From Yaniella sp. (GTDB lineage: Bacteria > Actinomycetota > Actinomycetes > Actinomycetales > Micrococcaceae): 59,866 nucleotides of DNA. The DNA lies in NCBI RefSeq assembly GCF_030453185.1, contig NZ_JAKDKW010000004.1, positions 1 to 59,866 of the forward strand. Reading direction: 5' to 3'. Position numbers and translations under genes: made by a program. The notes beneath the pieces were generated by a model, which worked only from the letters and a program-made list of their open reading frames with translations, ran no database searches and was not told the DNA's origin. Positions 1 through 8,623 of the stretch are shown here, piece by piece (the stretch's first letter is position 1; each line of letters begins with the position of its first letter).

Positions 1-188
1 TGGTCCAAGCAGAGAGGGAGTGTCTTGTTGGGGCCTTCACGCATTTAACCCACCAGGCTCTAGCGTGCAATGAATGCGAGCGGGAAGAGCGTCGCGTCAT
101 AAGAATTGGCGTGGCCGCCGCAGAGGTTTTCTTGCCATTCCAGTCAGTGCTTGATGTCTTCTGTGGCCATGTGCTTTAGAATACTTTT

Positions 189-794
189 ATGGTTAAAATC
201 CAAAACGCTCATTGGACACAGATGCGTCATGAAACGGCATACAATATTGCACGTCTTCGGTACCGCGTCTATGTCATGGAACAAGGCATCACAACGGTTG
301 AAGAACTTGATGGTCGCGATTTAGAACCCACGACTCAAGCCTGGTGGATCCAAATTGAGGGTGTACCAGTCTCGACACTCCGTGTGTTGCGAGAGGACCC
401 CCACACGCTGTCTATCGGTAGGGTTGCGACAGATAAACCGTTTAGAGGGCTTGGTCTTGCGAGCGCGTTGATCCGTGCCGTAATGGCGTATTATCCTGAT
501 CAGCGACTTGTAATGCACTCACAATCGCATTTACAGGACTGGTATCGGACCTTCGGGTTAGAAACCCAGGGCGAACCTTTCTACGAGGCCGGTATCGAAC
601 ACGTATCAATGGTGCGGGATCCTACGCTGCAATCCGACGAGCAATTAACGGCTGACATCGACACCTCTTCATTGTGGGCCATAAATGAAGATACGCCCTC
701 TGAAGTTGATCATGGGACTCCGGATCCTGGGACGCCCCAATATTTTGAAGACCTACAGCGCCGCTATCTTATGCGGCGAAGCCGGAGATCCTAG
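189..794 (+). CDS. GNAT N-acetyltransferase, ElaA-like
   Basis: A 201-residue GNAT-fold protein of the ElaA type, expected to move an acetyl group from acetyl-CoA to an unknown amine substrate in the cytoplasm. The ElaA signature is visible: RYRVYVMEQ at residues 24-32 and ELDGRDLEPTT at 39-49, followed by the acetyl-CoA-binding motif A, RVATDKPFRGLGLAS, at 78-92. The GNAT domain ends near residue 145. The acidic tail of about 55 residues is longer than usual for ElaA and looks disordered. The start is the first ATG that preserves the conserved N-terminus, although no strong ribosome binding site precedes it. The gene stands alone and converges on the oxidoreductase downstream. The substrate cannot be told from sequence. 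Confidence 0.85.
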   Translation: MVKIQNAHWTQMRHETAYNIARLRYRVYVMEQGITTVEELDGRDLEPTTQAWWIQIEGVPVSTLRVLREDPHTLSIGRVATDKPFRGLGLASALIRAVMAYYPDQRLVMHSQSHLQDWYRTFGLETQGEPFYEAGIEHVSMVRDPTLQSDEQLTADIDTSSLWAINEDTPSEVDHGTPDPGTPQYFEDLQRRYLMRRSRRS

Positions 795-825
795 AACCCT
801 CAGCCCGTAGAAGATGTAGCGGACG

Positions 826-1452
826 TTAGAGCAGCTGTCGGGTGAGTTGCTCGGAAGTCGCCGCAACGTTGAAATAGGTGGTTCCTGGCTCGGTCTGCCG
901 GCCGGCGGCCAGGGAGTCCGCAACAACGGGGTCGAAACCTAGCAGAGCCAACACCTCGGCGACCTTTTGGGCCGCTTCGTCGTGGTCTGAGGCGACCGCC
1001 GCTGCTCGAGCGTCATCCGCGCGAGGCGTGTCCATGGCCCAGTGCGAGATATGGTTCAAAGCTTTTACGACTCGCGTCCTTGGGAATTGTTGTGCGATGA
1101 CCTCTGAGGAGCTCAAGCCAGAGTTTAGCGCGGTTGTGAACCATTCTGGAAGTGGCTCATCCTCCCATCGATTCGTAGCGTCTACGAGAATGCCTTCACC
1201 AACCCAGTCTGGGGAGACGTCGTCAAGATCCTCTTGCGGTACTACGAGGACGACGACGTCAACGTCTGCGGCTATATCATGAGCATATACAGCCGTGGTA
1301 GAAGGCGCATACTGCAAAAGATGATACTTCATCTGCGACGGCGATCGGGTGGAAGCGATCTGTGTATCCACACCTGCCCGGGCTGCAGCTCGAGCAATGG
1401 CAGTCCCGGCACGGCCCGCGCCTAAAATGCCTATTTTCCTAATTGATGACAT
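826..1452 (-). CDS. NADPH-dependent F420 reductase-like Rossmann oxidoreductase
   Basis: A 208-residue protein with an N-terminal dinucleotide-binding motif GAGRAG at residues 11-16, then ASTRSPSQ at 34-41 where the NADPH phosphate is usually held. The overall pattern (VVVLVVPQEDL, then ILVDATNRW, then VVKALNHI) resembles the F420-dependent NADP reductase/ProC-like domain family (pfam F420_oxidored). It is shorter than most characterised members, so the cofactor partner and substrate are unknown. Its start overlaps the last 14 bases of the fumarylacetoacetase-family gene upstream on the same strand, so the two are probably translated from one message and may act in one catabolic step. Confidence 0.75.
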   Translation of the reverse strand: MSSIRKIGILGAGRAGTAIARAAARAGVDTQIASTRSPSQMKYHLLQYAPSTTAVYAHDIAADVDVVVLVVPQEDLDDVSPDWVGEGILVDATNRWEDEPLPEWFTTALNSGLSSSEVIAQQFPRTRVVKALNHISHWAMDTPRADDARAAAVASDHDEAAQKVAEVLALLGFDPVVADSLAAGRQTEPGTTYFNVAATSEQLTRQLL

Positions 1453-2347
1453 TTCGCTGTGCCCCCAGACCTTCGATGCGAGTCTCTACAACGTCTCCTG
1501 GCTGCAACCATGGCCGACGGCCATTTTCATCGCGCATGGCGAGAGCAACGCCTCCCGGCGTACCGGTCATGATGATGTCACCGGGCAGCAGCGTGATCAT
1601 TTGAGATAGGTACTCGACCAGCTCGGCTACGCCAAATACGAGATCGTTGACGGAGTCGTTTTGTCGTACCTCGCCATTGACCAGAGTTGTCAACTGGGCG
1701 TCGTCGTTGAACTCATCGGCAGAAACGAGCCACGGCCCCACCGGCGTAGTTGCTTCAAAGATCTTTCCTTGCATCCATTCGTCGGTCCGCCCTTGATAGC
1801 CTCGAAGCGAGATGTCGTTGCTGATCGCGTAGCCGCCGACGTGCCGCATGGCTTGGTTCTTCGGGATGTTTTTGCCGGGTGCTCCGATGATCACCGCGAG
1901 CTCGCCCTCATAATCCATGCGGTGATCTGCCTCGGGGAGGGCGATATCAGCAAAAGGACCGGTGAGCGTTTGACCATACTTGGCGAATACCGTGGGATAT
2001 TCTGGTAGCTCGAGACCAGTTTCAAGAATATGATTGCGGTAGTTCAAACCAATGCAGAATATCTTGGACGGGTACGGTATTAGAGTGTCATAGTTGAACT
2101 GGGTAATATCGAGCACTTTGGTGGGATCTTCTTGTGCCTCGCTCATGGCGGCTCGGATCGCTATTGTGCGCTCTTGCGGCGGCAACGTCAGATACGCTCC
2201 GGCATCTGTGATTCCGCTGAGTTCAATCGCCTGCGTCGCGTATTCAACGCCCGCGTCGTCGATGGCAGTTTCTGTAATGACTGCTGCAAAAGTGGCGCCA
2301 GGCTGATCAGGCCGCGCGTGAGGTAGTCGAAAGGTAGCAATTTTCAT
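1439..2347 (-). CDS. Fumarylacetoacetate hydrolase family protein
   Basis: A 302-residue enzyme of the FAH superfamily, which uses a divalent metal to cleave or decarboxylate acylpyruvates and related diketo acids. The family core is clear: FCIGLNYRNHILE at residues 97-109, the metal-binding segment DYEGELAVIIG at 145-155, and TGTPGGVA near 261-268. The N-terminal 85 residues form the usual short cap. It is first in a two-gene unit with the overlapping Rossmann oxidoreductase. The exact substrate (5-carboxymethyl-2-oxo-hex-3-ene-dioate type, oxaloacetate or acylpyruvate) is not resolved. Confidence 0.88.
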   Translation of the reverse strand: MKIATFRLPHARPDQPGATFAAVITETAIDDAGVEYATQAIELSGITDAGAYLTLPPQERTIAIRAAMSEAQEDPTKVLDITQFNYDTLIPYPSKIFCIGLNYRNHILETGLELPEYPTVFAKYGQTLTGPFADIALPEADHRMDYEGELAVIIGAPGKNIPKNQAMRHVGGYAISNDISLRGYQGRTDEWMQGKIFEATTPVGPWLVSADEFNDDAQLTTLVNGEVRQNDSVNDLVFGVAELVEYLSQMITLLPGDIIMTGTPGGVALAMRDENGRRPWLQPGDVVETRIEGLGAQRNVIN

Positions 2348-2477
2348 AGTCCAAGTTCACCATACTCTCAACCTCCAGGGAACGATGCGTGACCTTGTAA
2401 CCTCGGTCTGACTACGCGCACAGTCAAATACGGGTGATTTAACTGGTGATCGCTCCTATATCGGGGACAATGGAGAT

Positions 2478-2957
2478 ATGTTTGAACCCCTGGATTTACA
2501 AACGCCGCAACTGGCGGTAGGGCTTGGTTTTGTGTTCGCCATTGCCGGTGCAGCAATCCTGGCGCACGCGCTCTGGCGAAAACGTCGCCTCAAAGCCTGG
2601 GGCGAAGGTGAGTCCAGACGGTTCGAAGGGACCGACTCCCGAGGAGAGCGCCCAGACGCACCGAAGGATGTTCGCATCGAGACCATTGCAGCGGTAATTG
2701 CCCTAGTCCTCGGCATGGGTGGGATTGGGTATGGGATGGTTGGACAGGTTCACCAGAACGATGTCTTGGAATCTAATACGATCGCCAAGTACCCGGAAAT
2801 TGAACGAGTAGTCCCAGAACAATGGCGCGGAAACCTCTTAGAAGCTGAGGTGACGACCACTGATGGTGAACAGCTAAAAATGCGCATTACTTTTGATCCA
2901 GACACAGGAGAACCCTCTATTCAGGGAGACCATCCGGAACTTTCGGAGTCGCAGTAG
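2478..2957 (+). CDS. Small two-span membrane protein of unknown function
   Basis: A 159-residue protein I do not recognise. It has two hydrophobic segments, about residues 12-33 and 68-90, separated by a basic, charged linker of about 30 residues. It ends in a soluble acidic domain of about 65 residues that contains two tryptophan/glutamate-rich turns and a possible small beta domain (EVTTTDGEQLKMRITF). It starts about 130 bases from the divergently transcribed FAH gene and lies 83 bases before the DsbA-like gene on the same strand, so the two may share a promoter. This may be a lineage-specific envelope protein. Confidence 0.6.
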   Translation: MFEPLDLQTPQLAVGLGFVFAIAGAAILAHALWRKRRLKAWGEGESRRFEGTDSRGERPDAPKDVRIETIAAVIALVLGMGGIGYGMVGQVHQNDVLESNTIAKYPEIERVVPEQWRGNLLEAEVTTTDGEQLKMRITFDPDTGEPSIQGDHPELSESQ

Positions 2958-3040
2958 CTCATCAGGCAACATACAGTTTATTTGCGTAGAATCTAACTCG
3001 TTCAAAACTTGATAACCTCGATTCGCTTAGGTAAAGGATA

Positions 3041-3877
3041 ATGGCCAAAAACAAAGCACCAGGTAGCTCCCGTGATACAGCACGGCAAGCGCATGCCAAT
3101 CAACTGGCAGCAGAGAAGCGCCGCTCGCGCACCATCACGTGGACCATCGTTGGTGTGATTGCAGTAGTGGTTGCTATCGTCGTCGTCGTAATGGTGATGA
3201 ATTCCTCGCGTTCAATTCCTGACGCCGGTCCTGCCCCGACTTCGGGGACGGCATCAGGCGGGATCCTCTTTGAAGATGGTGCGCCTGCCGAAGGCGATGC
3301 TCCAGATGAAGTGAATGCGACTGAGGTTGACGAGCCAAATCCCGAGGCAGCCGGGGAAACACCGACAGAAGTGCCAGGTGCAGATTCAGCAGATATCATC
3401 ATTTACGCTGATGCAAACTGCGTGCACTGCGCCTCTTTTGAAGAGGAAAACTCTGAAGCAATCGACGAGCTAGCCGCTGATGGTCACACCGTTGAATACC
3501 GTCTAGTGAACTTCTTAGATAACCCGGGCACTGATAACTATTCGTCCAGGGCTGCCAACGCAGCGACCTGTGTCGCTGAAGAGTCCCCGGAGAACTCCCT
3601 AGACTTCATCGGCGAACTCTTTGCCAGCTACAACACACATCAGGGTGCCGGACTTTCTAACGAAGAAATAGAAAGCGTAGCCTCTGATGTTGGGGCAGAC
3701 ATTAGTGATTGTGTATCGGACAACACGTACCGTCCTTTTGCGGACTACACGACTGCAAAGGCTATTGAAGCCGGTATTGCTGGAATACCTTCAGTATGGG
3801 TCGGTGGCGAATACTACGAAAACACCGGCGGAGGGGAAACCTTCCAAGAATTCGCCGAGTCTCAGCTCGAAGGTTAA
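3041..3877 (+). CDS. Membrane-anchored DsbA-like thioredoxin-fold protein
   Basis: A 278-residue protein with a basic N-terminus, one transmembrane helix at about residues 33-53, an acidic Pro/Glu-rich linker to about 115, and a DsbA/DSBA_Com1-like thioredoxin domain outside the membrane. The redox motif is CVHC at residues 127-130, and the cis-proline region GIAGIPSVWVGG lies near the C-terminus. Two more cysteines (in AATCVAEE and DISDCVSD) flank the helical insertion and could form a structural disulfide. It probably makes or isomerises disulfides in exported proteins. The ATG start follows a weak purine-rich AAAGGATA at suitable spacing. Confidence 0.82.
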   Translation: MAKNKAPGSSRDTARQAHANQLAAEKRRSRTITWTIVGVIAVVVAIVVVVMVMNSSRSIPDAGPAPTSGTASGGILFEDGAPAEGDAPDEVNATEVDEPNPEAAGETPTEVPGADSADIIIYADANCVHCASFEEENSEAIDELAADGHTVEYRLVNFLDNPGTDNYSSRAANAATCVAEESPENSLDFIGELFASYNTHQGAGLSNEEIESVASDVGADISDCVSDNTYRPFADYTTAKAIEAGIAGIPSVWVGGEYYENTGGGETFQEFAESQLEG

Positions 3878-3966
3878 TGAAATCCGAGCTAACCGTTTAG
3901 TTTTTGTTTCCTGTTGATTTGGGCTAGACTAGCCAGGGTCGATACGACCTCGGTTAGTCGGCCCAC

Positions 3967-4043
3967 GCCTCCTTAGCTCAGCTGGCCAGAGCATCTGTCT
4001 TGTAAACAGAGGGTCACCAGTTCGAATCTGGTAGGGGGCTCCA
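3967..4043 (+). tRNA. tRNA-Thr (anticodon TGT)
   Basis: A 77-base cloverleaf. The acceptor arms GCCTCCT and AGGGGGC pair. The D-arm begins TAGCTCAGC, the anticodon arm is TCTGT-CTTGTAA-ACAGA with anticodon TGT, and the T-arm is ACCAG-TTCGAAT-CTGGT. The CCA end is encoded. It decodes ACA threonine codons. Confidence 0.96.
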
Positions 4044-4081
4044 GCCCTAGTGCGTTGCAAACACAATGTACTGGGGCTTTT
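4043..4081 (+). terminator. Rho-independent terminator of tRNA-Thr
   Basis: Nine-base arms AGCCCTAGT (4043-4051) and ACTGGGGCT (4070-4078), with one G-U pair, are followed by a short T run. It sits directly after the tRNA 3' end. Confidence 0.7.
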
Positions 4082-4082
4082 C

Positions 4083-4828
4083 TGTGCCCGCAAGACGCCC
4101 GACTTGAGCGCACGGTGCCAACCGTACCAAGTGGCTTTCGCCTTTCCTGAGCCGAGCGCATCCGTTGGACATCGTGAGACTGGTTGTCGAGCAGTTCGGC
4201 GAACTGGATACGCTTCTTCAACTTCAGGTTTTTCGCCGACAGTTTCTTCGTTGTCGGGACGCTCTGAGACGTTTGCAAGACGACGAGAATGGTGCTGTCG
4301 TACCTCTAAAGTCCCACTCATCGAGAACGCATTGAACGCGGCGGGCAAGTGATCCTTAGAGCTCGGTGTGATCGATTCGTCGTTGATGCTGTTATTGCTG
4401 GATTCTCGAATGATCAGGCAAGGGGGTCTCATCACCAACCGCCTAGAGCTGAATTCCTATCTTGGCTGTTTCCAAGAGCTTGCTCAACCGGTGCAGAGCG
4501 TCTTTTCTGGATAGCGCGTGTTTGACGCTAACCGGTCCGAACGCTTTAGACAGCCGTAGTCGTCGTCATTGACGTCTTGGGGCGTCAAATAGACTAGTGG
4601 GTACGTTTTTATGTCGATAAAAACCAGGATGCGGATCGACTGACTGGCGGCGGACACTGTTTCGCTTATAAGGAAACTACGAATCAATCAGCGCATGGAG
4701 GAGTGGGTTGTTGCTATGCATTGAGGACTGCCGCAGGGCGTGATGAGCTTGCAAAGTAGCGGTGAGCCACGATTGATATATTGCGAACTTCCAACTGGTG
4801 GCGTTGGGCTGACGAGGGGTGACTATGC
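4083..4828. other. Gene-poor stretch before the IclR gene
   Basis: About 745 bases in which I see no convincing coding sequence on either strand. The open frames present are short, have no recognisable domain and lack ribosome binding sites. Base composition and codon patterns look eroded, which would fit remnants of a lost gene, but no transposase motif or terminal inverted repeat is evident. A short hairpin (TGACG with CGTCA near 4570-4587) is the only structure noted. Confidence 0.4.
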
Positions 4829-5656
4829 ATGGCTGAGAAGAATGCTGTCGGGGCGAATGGCGCGGATGTCGGCGCGGCCGCGCCGATTCAGTCGGTGGAC
4901 AGGGCGCTTCAGATTTTGGAATTGCTGACTGAGTCGCCCACACTTGGGACTTCGGACATCGCACGGAAGCTTGGTGTTCACCGATCCACGGCGTCGAGAT
5001 TGTTGGCCACTCTGGAAGCGCGGGACGTTGTTGAGCAAGTTTCAGACCGTGGAGCATATCGACTTGGGCTGGGTCTCTTGCGCATGGCATACCCCGTATC
5101 GACGCGGTTCGATTTGGCCCGTGATGGCCAGGTTGTTTGTGACGCTTTAGCTGAGGCAACGCAAGAAACTTCCAACGTTGCGATCCTTGATGGTGGTTAT
5201 GCGGTGACGATTACGCAAAGCGCCGGCCAGCGGATGGTCGGGGTAGCGGGGCAGTATGTGGGGCAGCGGGCTCCACTGCACGCGACGTCGACGGGGAAGC
5301 TTTTGTTGGCCTATGTCTCCGGGCGGGCGTGGGACCAGTTGAGTGAAGGCTCGCTCGAACGGTTCACCCCGGCAACTCGGACCAATTTTGATCAGCTTGC
5401 GGAAGAGCTTGAGGAGATTCGTCAGCGGGGTTGGTCGTCAGCGGTTGGGGAGTGGGAAGAAGGCATCAATGCTTTGGCGATCCCGGTGTGGGATGCCACC
5501 GGGGAGCTGGTCGCCGCGGTGTCCGTGACGGCACCCGACTTCCGGATGCCCGAAGCCGGATTCGAGCAATTTCTGAGCTCGCTCAGGATTGCAGGGAAAG
5601 ATTTTGAAGCGCGTCTGGGCTTCTCTCGAATCGACCCGACGACACCGAGCATGTAG
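4829..5656 (+). CDS. IclR-family transcriptional regulator
   Basis: A 275-residue repressor/activator of the IclR family. After an Ala-rich lead, SVDRALQILELL at about 23-34 opens the winged helix-turn-helix, whose recognition part is TSDIARKLGVHRSTASRLL. The C-terminal effector domain carries the usual HATSTGKLLLAY and GWSSAVGEWEEGINALAIPV segments, where a small metabolite binds. Start: a nearer upstream ATG at 4825 runs into a stop at once, and AGGGGTGA lies 5-12 bases before 4829. It lies 174 bases before the DmdA/GcvT-like gene on the same strand and may control it. Confidence 0.9.
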   Translation: MAEKNAVGANGADVGAAAPIQSVDRALQILELLTESPTLGTSDIARKLGVHRSTASRLLATLEARDVVEQVSDRGAYRLGLGLLRMAYPVSTRFDLARDGQVVCDALAEATQETSNVAILDGGYAVTITQSAGQRMVGVAGQYVGQRAPLHATSTGKLLLAYVSGRAWDQLSEGSLERFTPATRTNFDQLAEELEEIRQRGWSSAVGEWEEGINALAIPVWDATGELVAAVSVTAPDFRMPEAGFEQFLSSLRIAGKDFEARLGFSRIDPTTPSM

Positions 5657-5830
5657 TCGTCGATTCGACGCGAAATTTAAGCTCCCAGGGCTCTTTACCT
5701 GTGATGGGGATCACGCGTAGAATGCCAGTATGTGCTGCATAGTCCGAAACATGCATCACATTATGCAACAGTGAGAGTGGGTTTTGGCGTCCGCTACGAT
5801 GCGCTCTCCTTTCCCAATGGGAGGTCCTCC

Positions 5831-7134
5831 ATGAACATGAATATCCCTTCCGTCGATCAAACAGATCGTCATGTGCCTATCAACTTGCGCCAGTCTGGTC
5901 CTACATCTGTCGAAATGCTGGTCGATACTCGAGTTCGAAAATCCCCGTATTGGCATCTGTCGATGGAAGCTGGCTGTTGGCGTGCTTCTGTCTATAACCG
6001 CATGTATCATCCACGCGGTTATGTGCGTCCCGAAGACGGCGGAACCATGGTGGAGTACGAAGCACTCGTTAACCATGTGACCTTGTGGAATGTCGCCGTC
6101 GAGCGTCAGATTCAGGTCAAAGGCCCGGATGCCGAGGCATTTGTGAACTTCGTGATCACTCGAGACGCCACCAAGATACCGGTGATGCGTGCGCGCTATG
6201 TGATCTTGTGCAATGAGACAGGGGCATCCTCAATGACCCGGTATTGCTGCGCATCGCTCAAGATGAGTTCTGGTTTTCCCTCTCGGATTCGGATCTTGAA
6301 CTCTGGTTGCGGGGCGTCAATGTGGGACGCCGATTCGACGTCGACATCCAAGAGATCGATGTCGCACCGGTCCAAATCCAAGGTCCGAAGTCAGTCGATT
6401 TGATGACTGATCTCTTTGGCGATGGCATCGCTGAGCTGCCGTCATACGGGCTCTTGGCAGGTCAAGTCGCCGGGCACGACGTGATTATCTCGCAAACTGG
6501 TTTTTCAGGCGAAAAGGGCTACGAAATCTACCTCTATGATGCCTCGCAGCATGCCGAAGACTTATGGAACGCCATTCTGCAGGCCGGAGAGAAACATGAG
6601 CTGTCCGTTATCGCGCCGGCACACCACCGTCGGATTGCAGCTGGGATTCTCTCCTGGGGGCAAGACATGGACCAAGAGGTTCTGCCGTTTCAGGTGAATC
6701 TCGCCTATCACGTGCCACGAGAAAAGGAAGCGCAATATATCGGTAAGGCAGCACTCGAAGAAGCTCGTGATCAACTGGATGTCGGTGTGTATCCGTTCAC
6801 CCACCAAATGGTTGGCATGATTATGGGTGGTGCGCCGATTGACGACTACGCCCCGGATTTCTGGCTCATCTCGGAAACTGCTGACGCAGAGCCAACCGGC
6901 TACGTCACTTCTCCGTGGTTCTCCCCAGAACTTGGGCAAAATATTGCCATGGGTTTCGTGCCCATCGAAGCTTCCGCTATCGGAACCGAATTATGGGTTC
7001 ACCTACCGGAAAAGTACTCGGACCTTCCAGGTAGCCCAGTGGCGGCCCAAGTAGTTCCCGTACCGTTTCGGGAATCGGTGAATCCCAATCAGCGTGAGAT
7101 TCTGCAGAGGAGGGGGCTGGACACCGCAGTCTAA
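5831..7134 (+). pseudogene. GcvT/DmdA-like tetrahydrofolate-dependent demethylase, frameshifted
   Basis: Two overlapping frames together make one protein of about 434 residues in the aminomethyltransferase (GcvT) family. It is closest in pattern to dimethylsulfoniopropionate demethylase DmdA-like proteins, which pass a methyl group to tetrahydrofolate. The first frame gives ASVYNRMYHPRGY, HVTLWNVAVERQIQVKGPDA and ARYVILCNETG. The second resumes with LLRIAQDEFWFSLSDSDLEL, IQGPKSVDLM, SGEKGYEIYL and YIGKAALEEA. The break is at a run of four G at 6221-6224; five G would restore one frame reading NETGGILNDPVLL. It may be a true null allele or a one-base sequence error. The substrate is unknown (DMSP, glycine-betaine-like compounds or methoxy-aromatics). 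The IclR regulator lies directly upstream. Confidence 0.82.
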
Positions 7135-7171
7135 ACTGTGTGATCTCTTGCAAACACGTTGAAACTCGTAG

Positions 7172-7206
7172 CCCCGTACCCGGGTGAAGGCCGGGTACGG
7201 GGTTTA
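7172..7206 (+). terminator. Strong rho-independent terminator
   Basis: A perfect 12-base stem, CCCCGTACCCGG (7172-7183) and CCGGGTACGGGG (7191-7202), with a 7-base loop and a short T-rich tail. It ends the DmdA-like transcript and isolates the riboswitch downstream. Confidence 0.85.
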
Positions 7207-7242
7207 ACTGTATTGTGCGACGAGGCTATCGTGGAGAATCTA

Positions 7243-7327
7243 GCCCCCGGGGAGCCGCCATCGGCTGAGAGTGCGCTTGAGCGCAGACCCGTACACCTGA
7301 TCCGGGTCATGCCGGCGGAGGAAGGGC
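7243..7327 (+). promoter_or_regulatory. TPP riboswitch (THI element)
   Basis: The conserved core of the thiamin pyrophosphate aptamer is present in order: GGGGAGCC at 7249-7256, GGCTGAGAG at 7263-7271, GACCC at 7286-7290 able to pair with GGGTC at 7304-7308, ACCTGATC at 7295-7302, then GGGTCATGCCGGCGGAGG. The ribosome binding site of the next gene (GGAGGAAGGG, 7317-7326) forms the 3' edge of the element, and the ATG follows at 7331. Control is therefore probably at translation start, with TPP binding hiding the ribosome site (inference). No terminator hairpin lies between aptamer and gene. Confidence 0.93.
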
Positions 7328-7330
7328 TCC

Positions 7331-8623
7331 ATGAGCTTAGCTGTTCACACAACATCAACTGCCACACCATTTGCGTCATCGATTCCCTGTGCGGCGATGA
7401 TTTTTCCACCGTTATTCCAGTTTGCTGGAGCGTGGCGACAGCCTGGTAACCGCGCTGACTGGCTGCGTGCTGGTTTCTGGAGTGACATGGGCCAGCAACT
7501 GGAAACTGACGGTTACGACATGCTATTTATTCCTGACGCTCTAGCTATGGCACGCGGTCATGATGGCAGCACAGACGCCATCATTGCAACAGGTGCCAAA
7601 GGTGGCATCTACCTGGACCCGGCTACCGTTATGTCGACTGTAGCCGCAGCCACGAACTCGCTGCGGCTAGGATGCACCATCTCGACCTCGTTTCTGCCCC
7701 CTTATGACATTGCCCGTCGCATGGCGACCTTGCATCAGCTCTCCAATGGGCGGGCCGCATGGAACATCGTGACGTCAGCCTATGATTACGAGGCAATCAA
7801 TATGGGGTTGCCGGAACTCGAGCCGAAAGATGAGCGATACCGGACCGCAGATCGCGTGACTCGAGAAGTTCTAGATGTTTGGGCATCATTTCCTCACGAG
7901 GCGCTATTAATTGACACAGCAGCAGGTCGATTTGCTGATGCAGACAGGATCCGACCGACGGCCACTGGTATTGGCCCGCTCACGTTGCCCGGTGATGTGC
8001 GCGGACAACGGCCCATGCTGTTACAGGCAGGTGCTTCACCGATTGGTCTGGACTTCGCAGCACGTTGGGCTGACGCTACGTTTATGGTCGCAGCCGATAC
8101 TTCGCAGGCAAGACGGATTCGCACAGACCTTCGATCCCGGGCGGCCAGAGCCGGTCGGAGTCCAGACGACATCACCACATTAATGGGTGTTCAACCGGTC
8201 GTTGGTACAACCGACGAGGAAGCTCAAGCGAAGCTCCAGCAGCAAAAGGACCTAATTGATCCGTGGACCGCCTGGCAAGATTTGGCCACACTGTTCCGCG
8301 CGGACCCAAATGACTGGGAGCTGGCAGATTCGGCAGAAGACTTCCTCAAGAGGCAACGCGGCGCCACCGGCGCAGCAGGATTCGAAAATATCGTCGCCCA
8401 AGTTGTTGCTGACGGCGCGACGACCCTCGGTGCGCTCGCCGTCATTGGCGCGCTGGCGCAGTTCAAACCCATTCTGGTGGGGTCGGCAGAGACAGTTGCA
8501 CAGGAAATGCAGGCGATGGTGGAACAGGGCGCCACGGATGGATTTATGATTATGGCTACCGTGGTTCCGGAGTCATTCACCAGTTTTGCTCCGGTCATTG
8601 CCCGGCTCAATGGCCGAACATAA
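7331..8623 (+). CDS. LLM-class flavin-dependent monooxygenase (NtaA/DszA type) under TPP riboswitch
   Basis: A 430-residue bacterial-luciferase-like monooxygenase of the NtaA/SnaA/DszA branch, which uses reduced FMN and oxygen. Markers are MLFIPDALAM near 62-71, LSNGRAAWNIVTS near 137-149, the DERYRTADR segment, and PMLLQAGASPIGLDFAARWA near 230-250, where the family binds flavin phosphate. The start at 7331 fits the ribosome site inside the riboswitch. Control by TPP suggests a role in making, salvaging or breaking down thiamin or its pyrimidine/thiazole parts, though no classical thiamin gene lies nearby. It ends one base before the converging AlbA_2 gene. The substrate is unknown. Confidence 0.9.
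   Translation: MSLAVHTTSTATPFASSIPCAAMIFPPLFQFAGAWRQPGNRADWLRAGFWSDMGQQLETDGYDMLFIPDALAMARGHDGSTDAIIATGAKGGIYLDPATVMSTVAAATNSLRLGCTISTSFLPPYDIARRMATLHQLSNGRAAWNIVTSAYDYEAINMGLPELEPKDERYRTADRVTREVLDVWASFPHEALLIDTAAGRFADADRIRPTATGIGPLTLPGDVRGQRPMLLQAGASPIGLDFAARWADATFMVAADTSQARRIRTDLRSRAARAGRSPDDITTLMGVQPVVGTTDEEAQAKLQQQKDLIDPWTAWQDLATLFRADPNDWELADSAEDFLKRQRGATGAAGFENIVAQVVADGATTLGALAVIGALAQFKPILVGSAETVAQEMQAMVEQGATDGFMIMATVVPESFTSFAPVIARLNGRT

Noticed and set aside
3-44. Possible start of a leftward gene at the window edge
   Set aside because: A minus-strand ATG at 44 opens a 14-codon frame to the edge, but without a clear ribosome site or recognisable residues it cannot be told from chance.
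3929-4438. Long minus-strand open frame across tRNA-Thr
   Set aside because: Its end is simply the antisense translation of the tRNA (a known artefact reading IRTGDPLFTRQM), and the rest has no domain or ribosome site.
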